Below are positions 29,870-38,507 of a stretch of DNA of 64,000 nucleotides, piece after piece. Made by a program: the position numbers and the translations under genes. The DNA is taken from assembly GCF_013003965.1 (NCBI RefSeq), contig NZ_CP053069.1, positions 3,317,419-3,381,418 on the forward strand, read 5' to 3'. The notes beneath the pieces are model-generated. The model saw nothing but the letters and a program-made list of their open reading frames with translations. It was not told the origin of the DNA and ran no database searches. Within the stretch, counting starts at the first letter, position 1. Every line of letters begins with the position of its first letter. This stretch comes from Usitatibacter rugosus. GTDB taxonomy: Bacteria > Pseudomonadota > Gammaproteobacteria > Burkholderiales > Usitatibacteraceae.

Positions 29870-30784
29870 CTAGCTCGCCAGCCGCCGGAGGGCCTCTTCC
29901 CCGCCGGTGAGCACGCGGACGCGCTCGTAGCCGGCCTTGATCAGCTGCTCGGCCAGGAGCGCTGCGCTGGCCTCGTTGGGGCAGGTGCAGAAGGTGACGA
30001 TGGTGCGGCCGCGCTGCTCCAGCGGGACGATTTCCACGATGGTGCGATCGCCGAGGACGACGGAGCGGCGGAATGCACGCGTGTCCTGCTCCCGGGCGAG
30101 CTGTGAGCGTGCGTCGACGATCAAGGCGTCGGGCTCGTCATCCAGCAACTTCGAGGCCTCCTCCGGCGAGATGCGCACCAGGCGGTGCAGGCGCTTCAGC
30201 CGCCGCCGCTGGAGAACTTTCGCCACCACATAGAGGCCGATCGCCGCCCCGAAGATCACGAGGGACCACGAGCCGATGACGCTCATCCGGTCCAGCAGGC
30301 GGTTCACCTCGCGGCTGAAGATCATGCCCGCGCCGAGGTAGGCCCCCGACCAGGCGAATGCTCCCAGCACGTCGAAAACGACGAAGCGCCGGTAGGAAAG
30401 GCCCGAGGCCGCGGAGGACGGGATGGCGACGGCCGATACGCCCGGGATGAATTTCGCGACGAGCAACAACGGAGCGCCGTGCCGTCGTATCAGGTCGTCG
30501 GTCTGGCGGACGCACGTGTCCGGGGAGAGGGACATCCGGCAGACGGTCGCCAACACGCGCCGCCCGTGCGACCGCCCCAGCCAGAACCAGACGTGGTCGG
30601 CCATCAGGCAGGCGAACACCGCCGCGCCGAGGAGAACGTCCGCCCGCATCGTTCCAACGTCCGCGAGCGCTCCGGAGACGACAAGGAGCGGCGCGGCGGG
30701 CAGCGGCAGGCCGCCCTGCTCCAGGAGGACCGCGATGACAATAAGAGGAACGCCCCAGCGGGTGACAAGGTCGACAAGATCCAT
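29870..30784 (-). CDS. DedA-family membrane protein fused to a C-terminal rhodanese domain
   Basis: A 304-residue two-domain protein. Residues 1-190 are a DedA/SNARE-associated domain with the conserved re-entrant loops (LLEQGGLPLPAAPLLV, and KFIPGVSAVAIPSSAA with the F-x-R/K-x-x-P-G pattern). A basic linker (QRRRLKRLHRL) leads to a rhodanese domain (ISPEEASKLLDDEPDALIVD, catalytic Cys in TFCTCPNEASA). DedA proteins act in lipid flipping and envelope homeostasis; rhodaneses carry sulfur or sense redox state. The ATG at 30784 is preferred over a TTG at 30802. Standing alone between two copies of one repeat variant is notable. Confidence 0.9.
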   Translation of the reverse strand: MDLVDLVTRWGVPLIVIAVLLEQGGLPLPAAPLLVVSGALADVGTMRADVLLGAAVFACLMADHVWFWLGRSHGRRVLATVCRMSLSPDTCVRQTDDLIRRHGAPLLLVAKFIPGVSAVAIPSSAASGLSYRRFVVFDVLGAFAWSGAYLGAGMIFSREVNRLLDRMSVIGSWSLVIFGAAIGLYVVAKVLQRRRLKRLHRLVRISPEEASKLLDDEPDALIVDARSQLAREQDTRAFRRSVVLGDRTIVEIVPLEQRGRTIVTFCTCPNEASAALLAEQLIKAGYERVRVLTGGEEALRRLAS

Positions 30785-30800
30785 GACCCAGTCTACGACC

Positions 30801-30854
30801 AATTAATTGGGGTCAGACTCCCATTCCGAAATGGGAGTCTGACCCCAATTAATT
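30801..30854. repeat. Family I inverted repeat, copy 10
   Basis: Perfect 25-bp arms (30801-30825 and 30830-30854), 4-nt loop; the same stem sequence as 29815-29860 but with the AATTAATT extension on both sides. The last base belongs to the TAA stop of the esterase gene. This is the rightmost family I locus in the window. Confidence 0.95.
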
Positions 30855-32410
30855 TACGGGAAGGTGAAGGCGAGGCCGTCCTGGATGGCGGGCAGGACGA
30901 CGGCGGCGTGGCTGAGGGCGTAGTCGTGCAGGTTCACGCGCAGGCCCGTGTAGCTGCGCAAGTCGAGGCGCGCGCGGAAATTCGCGATCGACGCGCGGTT
31001 CTCGGCCGCGGCGAGATACATCGACACGGGCAGCGCGTGCGTCCGCGCGAAGAGCTCGTCCTCGAAGCCGTTGATGGTGGCCGTCTGGTTCCAGAACGAG
31101 CCGTCGATCGAGATGAAGCTCCCGAAGCGGCGGTCGGCGGGATCGTCCATCAGCATCACCACGCCGGCCAGCGAGCCGGAGAGCGAGTAGCCCACGAACG
31201 TGCGCCGCGTGCGGTCCACCCGGAAGCGCGTCTCGATGAACGGCATGAGCTCGAGCTTGAGAAAACGAAAATAGTCGTTCCAGCCCGGGCTCACGTAGTC
31301 GACGAAGCGCCGGTCCGATCCGCCGTTGCCGACGGACACCACGATCGCGTTGTAGCCGCGCTCACGCACCGTGCCGACGAGGATCTGGAAAAGGAATTCG
31401 GAATCCGCCGAATAGATGACGGGATGGTTCGCGCTGCCCGGCACATAGCCCGGCGGGAACGAGATCGAGATCGGATACGTGAAGCCGGTGAACGTCGAGG
31501 CGTACTGATCGGTGTGGACTTCGTTGGCAAGCGGAGACGCCGTGACGATGCCATCGGTGCACCCCAGGCCCGTGAGCGGCCCGACGAGGCGCGTGATGTC
31601 ATGAGCAAACGTCTGCGCGGCGCCCGTGTAGCTCAGGCGCAGCGTCGAGCACGACGTGAGCTCGAGCGTGGCCGTGCCCGCGCTCGTCGTCTGCACGTCC
31701 GCGCTCCGGAATGCCGTGCCGAAGCGTGCGTTCGAGCCGGTGATCAGCGGGATGGTGATGGTGCGGGCGCCGATCGTGTAGTCCGCGTTGCCCACGAGCC
31801 ACGAGGCCGTGCCATCCGCGGCGTAGGTGAAGTACGCGAGATACGCGACGTTGCGGTTGCCCAGCGTCTCGAAGGTGATGAACTGCCCCTCGCCGTTTCG
31901 CTGCGCGTTCCACCACGAGCCCGAGACCACGCCCGTGAGCGAGGAGGCCGCGGGCGGCTTGTCCCCACAGCCCGCGCCGGCAAGCGGCCCCACGGAGCGC
32001 GTGAGGTCGAGCACCAGGCCCGCGATCGCGGTGTGGCGCATGCGCATGCGGGTGCAGGAGACGAACTCCAGCGTCGCGGTTCCGGACGGAGCCGTGCGAA
32101 CGTCCCCGGTGTTGAACGCGTTGCCGAAGCGCGCGCCCGAGCCGGTGATGAGCGGAATCTCGACCGTGGTCGCGTTGGCCGCATAGTCCGCCGATCCCAC
32201 CTGCCACGTGGCGCGGCCGTCCGCGGTATACGTGAAGTACGCGAGATAGACGACGTTTCGGGTGCCGAGCGTCTCGAAGGTGATGAACTGGCCTTCGCCG
32301 GCACGGGCCGCGTCCCACCATGATCCCGACATCGCGCCGGTGAAAGTCTGCGCCGCGGCCGGGAAGACGGCGGCCAGGGCCAGCAGGGCAATCGCGAGGA
32401 GGCGCTTCAT
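30854..32410 (-). CDS. Secreted esterase with two tandem GSWW-type N-terminal domains
   Basis: A 518-residue exported protein with a signal peptide to about residue 21. Two homologous domains follow (about 25-148 and 159-284), each starting SGSWW(D/N)A, then GEGQFITFETLG and AYFTY.ADG, and ending near VGPL.G.GC. The last part (about 290-518) is an alpha/beta hydrolase of the Fes/EstD type with nucleophile Ser409 in VGYSLSGS. The GSWW domains occur in many secreted betaproteobacterial and xanthomonad proteins and probably bind something. It is divergent from the SH3 gene. Substrate unknown. Confidence 0.85.
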   Translation of the reverse strand: MKRLLAIALLALAAVFPAAAQTFTGAMSGSWWDAARAGEGQFITFETLGTRNVVYLAYFTYTADGRATWQVGSADYAANATTVEIPLITGSGARFGNAFNTGDVRTAPSGTATLEFVSCTRMRMRHTAIAGLVLDLTRSVGPLAGAGCGDKPPAASSLTGVVSGSWWNAQRNGEGQFITFETLGNRNVAYLAYFTYAADGTASWLVGNADYTIGARTITIPLITGSNARFGTAFRSADVQTTSAGTATLELTSCSTLRLSYTGAAQTFAHDITRLVGPLTGLGCTDGIVTASPLANEVHTDQYASTFTGFTYPISISFPPGYVPGSANHPVIYSADSEFLFQILVGTVRERGYNAIVVSVGNGGSDRRFVDYVSPGWNDYFRFLKLELMPFIETRFRVDRTRRTFVGYSLSGSLAGVVMLMDDPADRRFGSFISIDGSFWNQTATINGFEDELFARTHALPVSMYLAAAENRASIANFRARLDLRSYTGLRVNLHDYALSHAAVVLPAIQDGLAFTFP

Positions 32411-32485
32411 GAAGCCATCGTAGGGGGATCGGGTGGCGCCCACGTTACCATTCCTTCCACGCCCAACCGCCAATATAATCGGGCC

Positions 32486-33526
32486 ATGACTCGCTGGATC
32501 GCTGTTTCGATGGGAGTCGGCTGCATCGTATCGCTGCCCCTCCTCGCCCAGGACGCTACCGTCACCCTCGGCAAGCAATTCGCCGCCGCGTCCCCGCTCG
32601 AATGGGACGTGCAGGAGGCGAGCCATCCCAAGCTCGGCAAGATCCGCTTTGCCTACCTGAAGAACCTCGTCGAGACGCCGGTGGGCAACGCGAAGGTCTA
32701 TTCACGCGCGTACGTCTCCTGCGATCCCACGCGCCGCAAGATCGCGATCGAGCTCACCAACACCACGTCGCCCGACGATCCCGGCGGCCTGCGGCCCAAG
32801 ACCCTGCCGCGCCTCGTGTGCAGCCGCCTTGCCACGCCGAACGACACAACGCCCATCAAGGAGGAGCTGCTCGCCCCGCGCTGGGAAGTGAGCAAGATCG
32901 GCGACGTGCTCGCGCACAGCCTCACCGCCTTCCCGTTGCGCGAATGCGTGTCGATCGAAGTGCTGGAGGATGTGGAGCTGCCGAAAGGTTGGGCGCAGCC
33001 GAGCGCCGCCGTGACGTTCGAAATCACGCCCTATAACAAGCAGCTCGACGAGATCTTCGCGAGCTGCGGCGAGGTTTCTGCGTACGCGCAGCCGGCGACG
33101 GCCGTCGCGAAGGCACCGGCACCAGGCAAGGCCGCACCACCGGCCAAAGCGGCAGCACCCGCGAAGGCCCCGCCTCCCGCTCCGCCGAAGCAGGTGGCCC
33201 AAGCGCCGGTGCCCGCTTCGACACCGCCCGCAACAACCCCTGCGCCCGCGACAACACCTCCGCCGCCCCCTCCTCCGTCACCGGCACCTGCACCCGCGAC
33301 GAAAGCAGCCCCGTCCGACGGTTGGCAACAAGCCCGCGCCGTCGCAACCGGCCGCACCAACGTCCGCGCCGGCCCCACGCTGCAGTCCGGCCTCGTCGTG
33401 CAGCTCGATCCGGGCATGCCCGTGCTCGCGCAAAAAGCCGAGGCCGACTGGTGGCGCGTGCGAACGACGCTCGGCGGCAAGCCCATCGAGGGCTACGTGC
33501 GACAGGACCGGCTGGTCTTCAAGTAA
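32486..33526 (+). CDS. Secreted protein with proline/alanine linker and C-terminal SH3-like domain
   Basis: A 346-residue exported protein. Signal peptide to LLAQD, then an N-terminal globular part of about 175 residues with no family recognised (Cys pairs suggest disulfides), a linker of about 75 residues made of Ala, Pro, Lys and Thr (PPPPPPPSPAPAPAT), and a bacterial SH3 domain (ATGRTNVRAGPTLQSGLVVQ, ADWWRVRT, EGYVRQDRLVFK). SH3b domains bind cell-wall peptides or glycans, so the linker may span the periplasm. Its stop overlaps the convergent enolase-family gene by 8 bp. Confidence 0.85.
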   Translation: MTRWIAVSMGVGCIVSLPLLAQDATVTLGKQFAAASPLEWDVQEASHPKLGKIRFAYLKNLVETPVGNAKVYSRAYVSCDPTRRKIAIELTNTTSPDDPGGLRPKTLPRLVCSRLATPNDTTPIKEELLAPRWEVSKIGDVLAHSLTAFPLRECVSIEVLEDVELPKGWAQPSAAVTFEITPYNKQLDEIFASCGEVSAYAQPATAVAKAPAPGKAAPPAKAAAPAKAPPPAPPKQVAQAPVPASTPPATTPAPATTPPPPPPPSPAPAPATKAAPSDGWQQARAVATGRTNVRAGPTLQSGLVVQLDPGMPVLAQKAEADWWRVRTTLGGKPIEGYVRQDRLVFK

Positions 33527-34613
33527 TCCGGTAGCGTTCCACGGCCTGCGCGTCCCAGGTGATTCCCGCGCCGGGGAGCTTCGCGACGATCGCCTGGCCG
33601 TCCACGATCCGAAGCGGCTCCTGCAGAAGTACGTCGGCCCAATCGACGTACTCGAGCCAGTGACACGTGGGCGATGCGGCCAGCAGGTGCGCGCTCAGCT
33701 CCGGCATCAAATGCGAGCTGATCGGCGTGCCCCGGGCGGAGGCGATCTTCGCGGCCTGCATCCAGCCCGTGACACCGCCGATCCGCGCGACGTCCGGCAT
33801 GGCGAGATCGCACGCCTGAGCATCGAGTGCGGCCCGCATCGCGTGGGGACCGTTGAAGTTCTCGCCGATCTGCAGCGGCAGCGAGAGCGCATCGGCGATC
33901 CTCGCGTTGCCCGCGTAGTCGTCGTGGCGAATCGGCTCCTCGATCCACGCGAGGCCCTCGCCATCCAGCGCCTTTCCACGCAGCAGCGCCTCCTCGACGC
34001 AGAGCGCCTGGTTGTAGTCGACCATGATCTGCACGCCGGCGGGCAGCCGCTTCTTCACGGCGTGGGTGACGGCGAGATCGTCTTCGAGCCGTGCATGGCC
34101 GAGCCGCAGCTTGAGCGCCGTGAATCCGTTCTCGAGGAGCTGCTCCGCCTCGTCGGCGACCGCATCCTTGTCCATCAAGCCCAGGCCGCAGGAGTTGTAC
34201 GCGGCAATGGGCCGCGGTGACGCTCCGAGGAACGTCGCGAGCGGAACACCGGCCGCAACCGACAGCGCATCCCACAGCGCCGCATCAAAGGCGGACAGCG
34301 CCATGCGTACGACACCGCTGACGCCGAGCAGCGCGTAGCGCCGTTCGAGCAACGCGCCCAGCGCGGAAGGATCCACCGGCGAACCTGCCACGAGCTCCGC
34401 CGCCTCCTGGAGAACGCCCGCAATGGCCCGCGCGCCACTCTTCCGGTAGCAGAAGATGTACGTTCGACCGGTTACGCCTTGCTCCGTCTCGACATCGACG
34501 AGGAGCAACGGAGCCGCCCGCACGGTGGCGGCACTCGTTCCCAGCACGTAGCGCATCGGCACTTCCACCGCGACGGTGCGAACGCCTCGAAGCGTGAGCG
34601 CCGGGTGCGTCAT
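33519..34613 (-). CDS. Mandelate racemase/muconate lactonizing enzyme family protein
   Basis: A 364-residue enolase-superfamily enzyme. The capping domain includes LLVDVETEQGVTGRTYIF. The barrel carries ALKLRLG at the base position, where the mandelate racemase group has K-x-K, so here K-x-R. Metal ligands are in MVDYNQA, WIEEP and IGENFNG, and the catalytic His is in SSHLMPE. Members abstract an alpha proton from carboxylates (racemases, dehydratases, cycloisomerases); the reaction cannot be named. Its start overlaps the stop of the ketopantoate-reductase-like gene, so the two are coupled. Confidence 0.9.
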   Translation of the reverse strand: MTHPALTLRGVRTVAVEVPMRYVLGTSAATVRAAPLLLVDVETEQGVTGRTYIFCYRKSGARAIAGVLQEAAELVAGSPVDPSALGALLERRYALLGVSGVVRMALSAFDAALWDALSVAAGVPLATFLGASPRPIAAYNSCGLGLMDKDAVADEAEQLLENGFTALKLRLGHARLEDDLAVTHAVKKRLPAGVQIMVDYNQALCVEEALLRGKALDGEGLAWIEEPIRHDDYAGNARIADALSLPLQIGENFNGPHAMRAALDAQACDLAMPDVARIGGVTGWMQAAKIASARGTPISSHLMPELSAHLLAASPTCHWLEYVDWADVLLQEPLRIVDGQAIVAKLPGAGITWDAQAVERYRIT

Positions 34614-35542
34614 GCGGCCTTGCCGCCGGCGTGAAGCGCCAGGATGTCGCTGATCGCGCGGTTCAGCGGCGTCGGTACGCCCTTCTCGAGGCCCAGCTCC
34701 ACGACACCGCCCGAGAGCCAGCGCACCTCGAGCCGGTTGCCGCGTTCGAGGTCGTGGTGCATCGACGCCGTCATGTCCTTCGAAACCGTATCGACGAACT
34801 CCAGGCGATTCGCGGCGAAATCCTCGGGAAGATCCACGCCGTGCGCACGCCCGACGGCCACGACCTCGCGCATCACGTCGTGCAGGAAGGCCCGCGTCTG
34901 GGGGTTCTCGCGAATCGGGCCGATGGGCTTGCGGATCGTGGCCGTGGTGCCGGAGAGCCCGACCAGGAAGACGTACTTCTGCCAGATCTCCCGCCGGATG
35001 TCGCCCGACAGCTCGGCCTTGATGCCGCCCGCGAGACACGCTTCGAGCAGCCTTTCCCCGCGCGGCGAGCGCGAGCCGTCGAACTCGCCGAAGAGGAGGC
35101 GCTGCATCGGGCCCGTCTGCTTGATCACGCCAGGACGGTCGATCGCGGTGGCGACATAGCCGACGCCGCCCATGATGTTCTTCGCGTCGAACGCGGCTCG
35201 CAGGTATTGATCCTTCAGCACGCCGTTCTGGAACGAGATGATCGCGGTATCCGGACCGACCAGCGGGCGGATCTGCGCCAGGGCCGAATCGGTGTCCCAC
35301 AGCTTCACGCCCAGCATCACGACATCGGACAGGCCGATCGTCGCAGGATCGTCGGTGGCGCTCACTCGCGGGAGGTGGATCGGCTCGGGGCCCTCGATGC
35401 GAAGTCCGTCGGAGCGCATCGCCTGCAAGTGCGCCCCGCGAGCGACGAAATGCACATCCGCGCCGCCGTTCGCCAAGCGAGCACCGAAGTAGCCGCCGAG
35501 GCCGCCCGAGCCCATGACCGCGATCTTCAAAGGTTGAGTCAT
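34610..35542 (-). CDS. Ketopantoate reductase family protein (PanE/ApbA-like)
   Basis: A 310-residue NADP-dependent reductase. An N-terminal Rossmann fold opens IAVMGSGGLGGYFGARLANG, followed by DVVMLGVKLWDTDSALAQIR with the family Lys, and a helical C-terminal domain (WQKYVFLVGLSGTTATIRKP). PanE itself makes pantoate, but many paralogues reduce other 2-oxo acids. Placement upstream of, and coupled to, an enolase-superfamily enzyme suggests a catabolic role for this one. A purine-rich site (AAAGGAAGG) precedes the ATG. Confidence 0.88.
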   Translation of the reverse strand: MTQPLKIAVMGSGGLGGYFGARLANGGADVHFVARGAHLQAMRSDGLRIEGPEPIHLPRVSATDDPATIGLSDVVMLGVKLWDTDSALAQIRPLVGPDTAIISFQNGVLKDQYLRAAFDAKNIMGGVGYVATAIDRPGVIKQTGPMQRLLFGEFDGSRSPRGERLLEACLAGGIKAELSGDIRREIWQKYVFLVGLSGTTATIRKPIGPIRENPQTRAFLHDVMREVVAVGRAHGVDLPEDFAANRLEFVDTVSKDMTASMHHDLERGNRLEVRWLSGGVVELGLEKGVPTPLNRAISDILALHAGGKAA

Positions 35543-35640
35543 TGCCTTCCTTTCGAGGGTCCACCTTATAACGGCGGGTCCCGTGTGAGTCGCTCCGGAG
35601 GTCTCAATCCTTTCGACCGCGCGCCATCTACCGAAATAAA

Positions 35641-35659
35641 TGCGTCATTCGGTGACGCA
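35641..35659. promoter_or_regulatory. Perfect dyad upstream of the TonB receptor gene
   Basis: TGCGTCA-TTCGG-TGACGCA, 7-bp perfect arms, 83 bp before the receptor start codon. It could be an operator or, in RNA, a stable hairpin. The region 35543-35741 holds nothing else recognised. Confidence 0.45.
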
Positions 35660-35741
35660 ATGTTTCTTGCCTCCCGATTTCTGCCCGTTAGTCTGGGCCG
35701 GCATCTCATCTCACAACACAACGCCACAAATCGGGAGACCC

Positions 35742-38462
35742 ATGAAGACGATGAACAGGAAGCGCCTCACGAGGGCGCTCGCGCACGGCTTTGCCGTCGC
35801 CATGGCCGCCAGCGCAGCCCACGCACAGCAGGTCGCACAAACGACCGAGAAGATCCAGGTCACGGGGTCCAACATCAAGCGCGTCGACTCAGAGACCCCC
35901 TCGCCCGTCGTGACCATCACGCGCGAGCAGATCCAGCAGAGCGGCCAACGGGACATTGCTGAATTGTTGCGCAATGTTCCCGCGGTAAGCGCCGGCAGCC
36001 AGCTCGACATGTCCGCCAACAGCTTCTCGGGCGGCGCGCAGACGGTTTCCCTGCGCGGCCTCGGTTCGGCTTCCACGCTCGTGCTGCTGAATGGCCGGCG
36101 CATGACGCCGTCCGCCTACGCCGACCCGAACACCGGCAACTCGACCGTCTACAACCTCAACGCGATTCCGGTCGATGCCATCGAGCGGATCGAGATCCTC
36201 AAGGACGGCGCCTCGGCGATCTACGGCTCGGACGCACTGGCGGGGGTGGTGAACATCATCCTTCGCAGCGACTACGACGGCGCCGAGGTATCGGCCAGCA
36301 TCGGCCAGAACGAGCAGAGCGAGTTCGGCACCTACCGCGCCAGCGTGACCGCGGGCTACGGCACGCTCGCGAAGCAGGGCTTCAACATCCTCGGCAGCTT
36401 CGAGGCCTACCACCGCGATCCGGTGACCATCAAGGAGCTCACCAACGTCCCGGCCGAAGACCTCGCGAGCCGGGGCGGCTGGCGCACGACGCAATCGACC
36501 AACGGGTTCCCGGCCAACTACTTCCGCGAGAACGTGCTGGGCAACGGCAACTTCGCCACCTTCGTCGGGATCGACAGCCACTGCCCGCCGGAGCAGGTCA
36601 TCGCCGCGCGCTGCCGCTACGACTCGTACAAGGACGTGAACATCATCTTCGACCAGGACCGCACCGACGCGTACCTGCGCGGGTCGCTGGCGCTCACCGC
36701 CAACCACACGGCCTTCGCCGAGTTCCTGTTCTCGCGCGTGAAGACGGACTACTTCAGCACGCCGGCGGCGTTCAACAGCGGGATCTCCGTCTGGGGCACC
36801 GCGGAAGGCAACCTGCGCCAATACCGGCTGATCCTCCCGGTGGGCCACCCCGACAACCCGACCACCGTCCCGGTGGCCGCGGCGTACACGTTCTCCGACG
36901 TGGGACGACGCACCGACAGCCAGACCAACGACACGTCGCGGTTCCTCGTCGGCGTGAAGGGCGTCTTCGGGGCCTGGGACTACGAGACCGCGTTCCTCTA
37001 CAACAAGAACGAGCGCGAGGACGTGAACGGCGGCTATCTCTTCTTCCCCGGCTTGCAGGCCGCGATGAACAGCGCGAGCTACCGTTTCGACGGCCGGCAG
37101 AACAGCCCGGACGTCATCAGCCAGATCTCCACCAGCTTCAAGGAAGTGGGCGAATCGTCGGTGACGAGCTGGGACCTGCGAGGCAGCCGCGAGCTGATGC
37201 CGATGGCCGGCGGTCCGCTCTCCCTCGCCGTGGGCGTGGAGGTTCGCAAGGAGGAGCTCCAGATCACGTCGGACCCGAAGATCGTGGCCGGCGACATCGT
37301 GGGCCGCGGCACGTCGTCGGCAAACGGCGACCGCACGGTGGAGGCGCTCTACGCCGAGCTCTCGTTCCCCGTGCTGAAGAACCTCGAGGCGAGCGCGGCG
37401 ATCCGTACCGAGCACTACAGCGACTTCGGTAACGCGACGACGCCGAAGTTCGGCGTGAAGTACACGCCCTGGGAATTCCTCGCATTGCGCGGCACGTATG
37501 CGAAGGGATTCCGCGCGCCGGCGCTCACGCAGATCTCGGAATCGAGCGTGCAGGCGTTCAACAACGGCGTTCGCGATCCGATCCGCTGCCCGGTGTTCGA
37601 CGCCAACCTGCGCGACTGCGCGACGTCGTTCGCGTCGTACATCCGCGCGAACCCGGACCTGAAGCCCGAGAAGTCGGACAACTACAACCTGGGCTTCATC
37701 ATCCAGCCGACGCGCGATCTCTCCGCCACGGTCGACTACTGGCGCATCAAGAGGAAGGACCAGATCGATCGCTTCTCCGCGGCCTACCTGCTCGCGCGCG
37801 AGGCGCAGTTCCCGCAGGCCATCGTTCGCGACCCGAACCCGGCGACGTGGCTGCCGGGCGTGCCCAACTCCGGGCCGATCTTCGCGGTGCTGCGCCAGTT
37901 CTTCAACCTGGCCACGACCGAGGTGGACGGCGTGGACGTCGACTTCAGCTGGACCGCGCGCCCGGGCGAGCTGGGCAAGGTCGTCACGACGCTCGGAGGG
38001 ACGTACCTCGCGCACTACAAGTACGCGGTGGCGCCGACCGATCCGATCCTCGACCAGGCCGGTTCCCTCGGTGGCCCCTCGGACGCGTTGCCGCGCTTCA
38101 AGGGCAACCTGAGCTCGACGTGGACGTACGGACCGTGGGCGTTCACCGGCCGCGTGAACTACGTGCGCGGATGGTTCGACGGACAGAATGGTCCGGCGGA
38201 CCAGGGCGGCGGTTGCTTCTTCACGCCGGGCCAGCTCGTGGACCTGGATTGCCGCGTGAAGCCTTGGACGACCGTGGATGTGGGCGTGGTGTGGACCGGC
38301 ATTCGCGGCCTCACGCTGGGCCTGCTCGTGCGCAACCTCGCGGACAAGGCCGCGCCGTTCGATCCGAACTTCGAAGTGACGACGGCACAAGGCTTCAACG
38401 CACAGTTCCACAACGCGCTCGGCCGCTACTACACGGCGAACGTGAGCTACAAGTTCAAGTAG
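35742..38462 (+). CDS. TonB-dependent outer-membrane receptor
   Basis: A 906-residue receptor. The ATG at 35742 (after GGGAGA) gives a signal peptide ending at AAHAQQ. A TonB-box-like stretch and plug follow (EKIQVTGSNIKRVDSETPSP, LRNVPAVSAG, SLRGLGSASTLVLLNGRR, VDAIERIEILKDGASAIYGS), then a 22-strand barrel ending in aromatic-rich YTANVSYKFK. The opening V-T-G-S-[NR]-I-[KR]-R is typical of the large group in Burkholderiales, Xanthomonadales and Sphingomonadales that import carbohydrates, peptides or unknown compounds, rather than classical siderophore receptors. No ExbB/TonB is nearby. Confidence 0.93.
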   Translation: MKTMNRKRLTRALAHGFAVAMAASAAHAQQVAQTTEKIQVTGSNIKRVDSETPSPVVTITREQIQQSGQRDIAELLRNVPAVSAGSQLDMSANSFSGGAQTVSLRGLGSASTLVLLNGRRMTPSAYADPNTGNSTVYNLNAIPVDAIERIEILKDGASAIYGSDALAGVVNIILRSDYDGAEVSASIGQNEQSEFGTYRASVTAGYGTLAKQGFNILGSFEAYHRDPVTIKELTNVPAEDLASRGGWRTTQSTNGFPANYFRENVLGNGNFATFVGIDSHCPPEQVIAARCRYDSYKDVNIIFDQDRTDAYLRGSLALTANHTAFAEFLFSRVKTDYFSTPAAFNSGISVWGTAEGNLRQYRLILPVGHPDNPTTVPVAAAYTFSDVGRRTDSQTNDTSRFLVGVKGVFGAWDYETAFLYNKNEREDVNGGYLFFPGLQAAMNSASYRFDGRQNSPDVISQISTSFKEVGESSVTSWDLRGSRELMPMAGGPLSLAVGVEVRKEELQITSDPKIVAGDIVGRGTSSANGDRTVEALYAELSFPVLKNLEASAAIRTEHYSDFGNATTPKFGVKYTPWEFLALRGTYAKGFRAPALTQISESSVQAFNNGVRDPIRCPVFDANLRDCATSFASYIRANPDLKPEKSDNYNLGFIIQPTRDLSATVDYWRIKRKDQIDRFSAAYLLAREAQFPQAIVRDPNPATWLPGVPNSGPIFAVLRQFFNLATTEVDGVDVDFSWTARPGELGKVVTTLGGTYLAHYKYAVAPTDPILDQAGSLGGPSDALPRFKGNLSSTWTYGPWAFTGRVNYVRGWFDGQNGPADQGGGCFFTPGQLVDLDCRVKPWTTVDVGVVWTGIRGLTLGLLVRNLADKAAPFDPNFEVTTAQGFNAQFHNALGRYYTANVSYKFK

Positions 38463-38507
38463 TCTCCGATCGGCGACAAAGGGTGTAAGTCTTGGTTGGA
38501 ACTCCCG

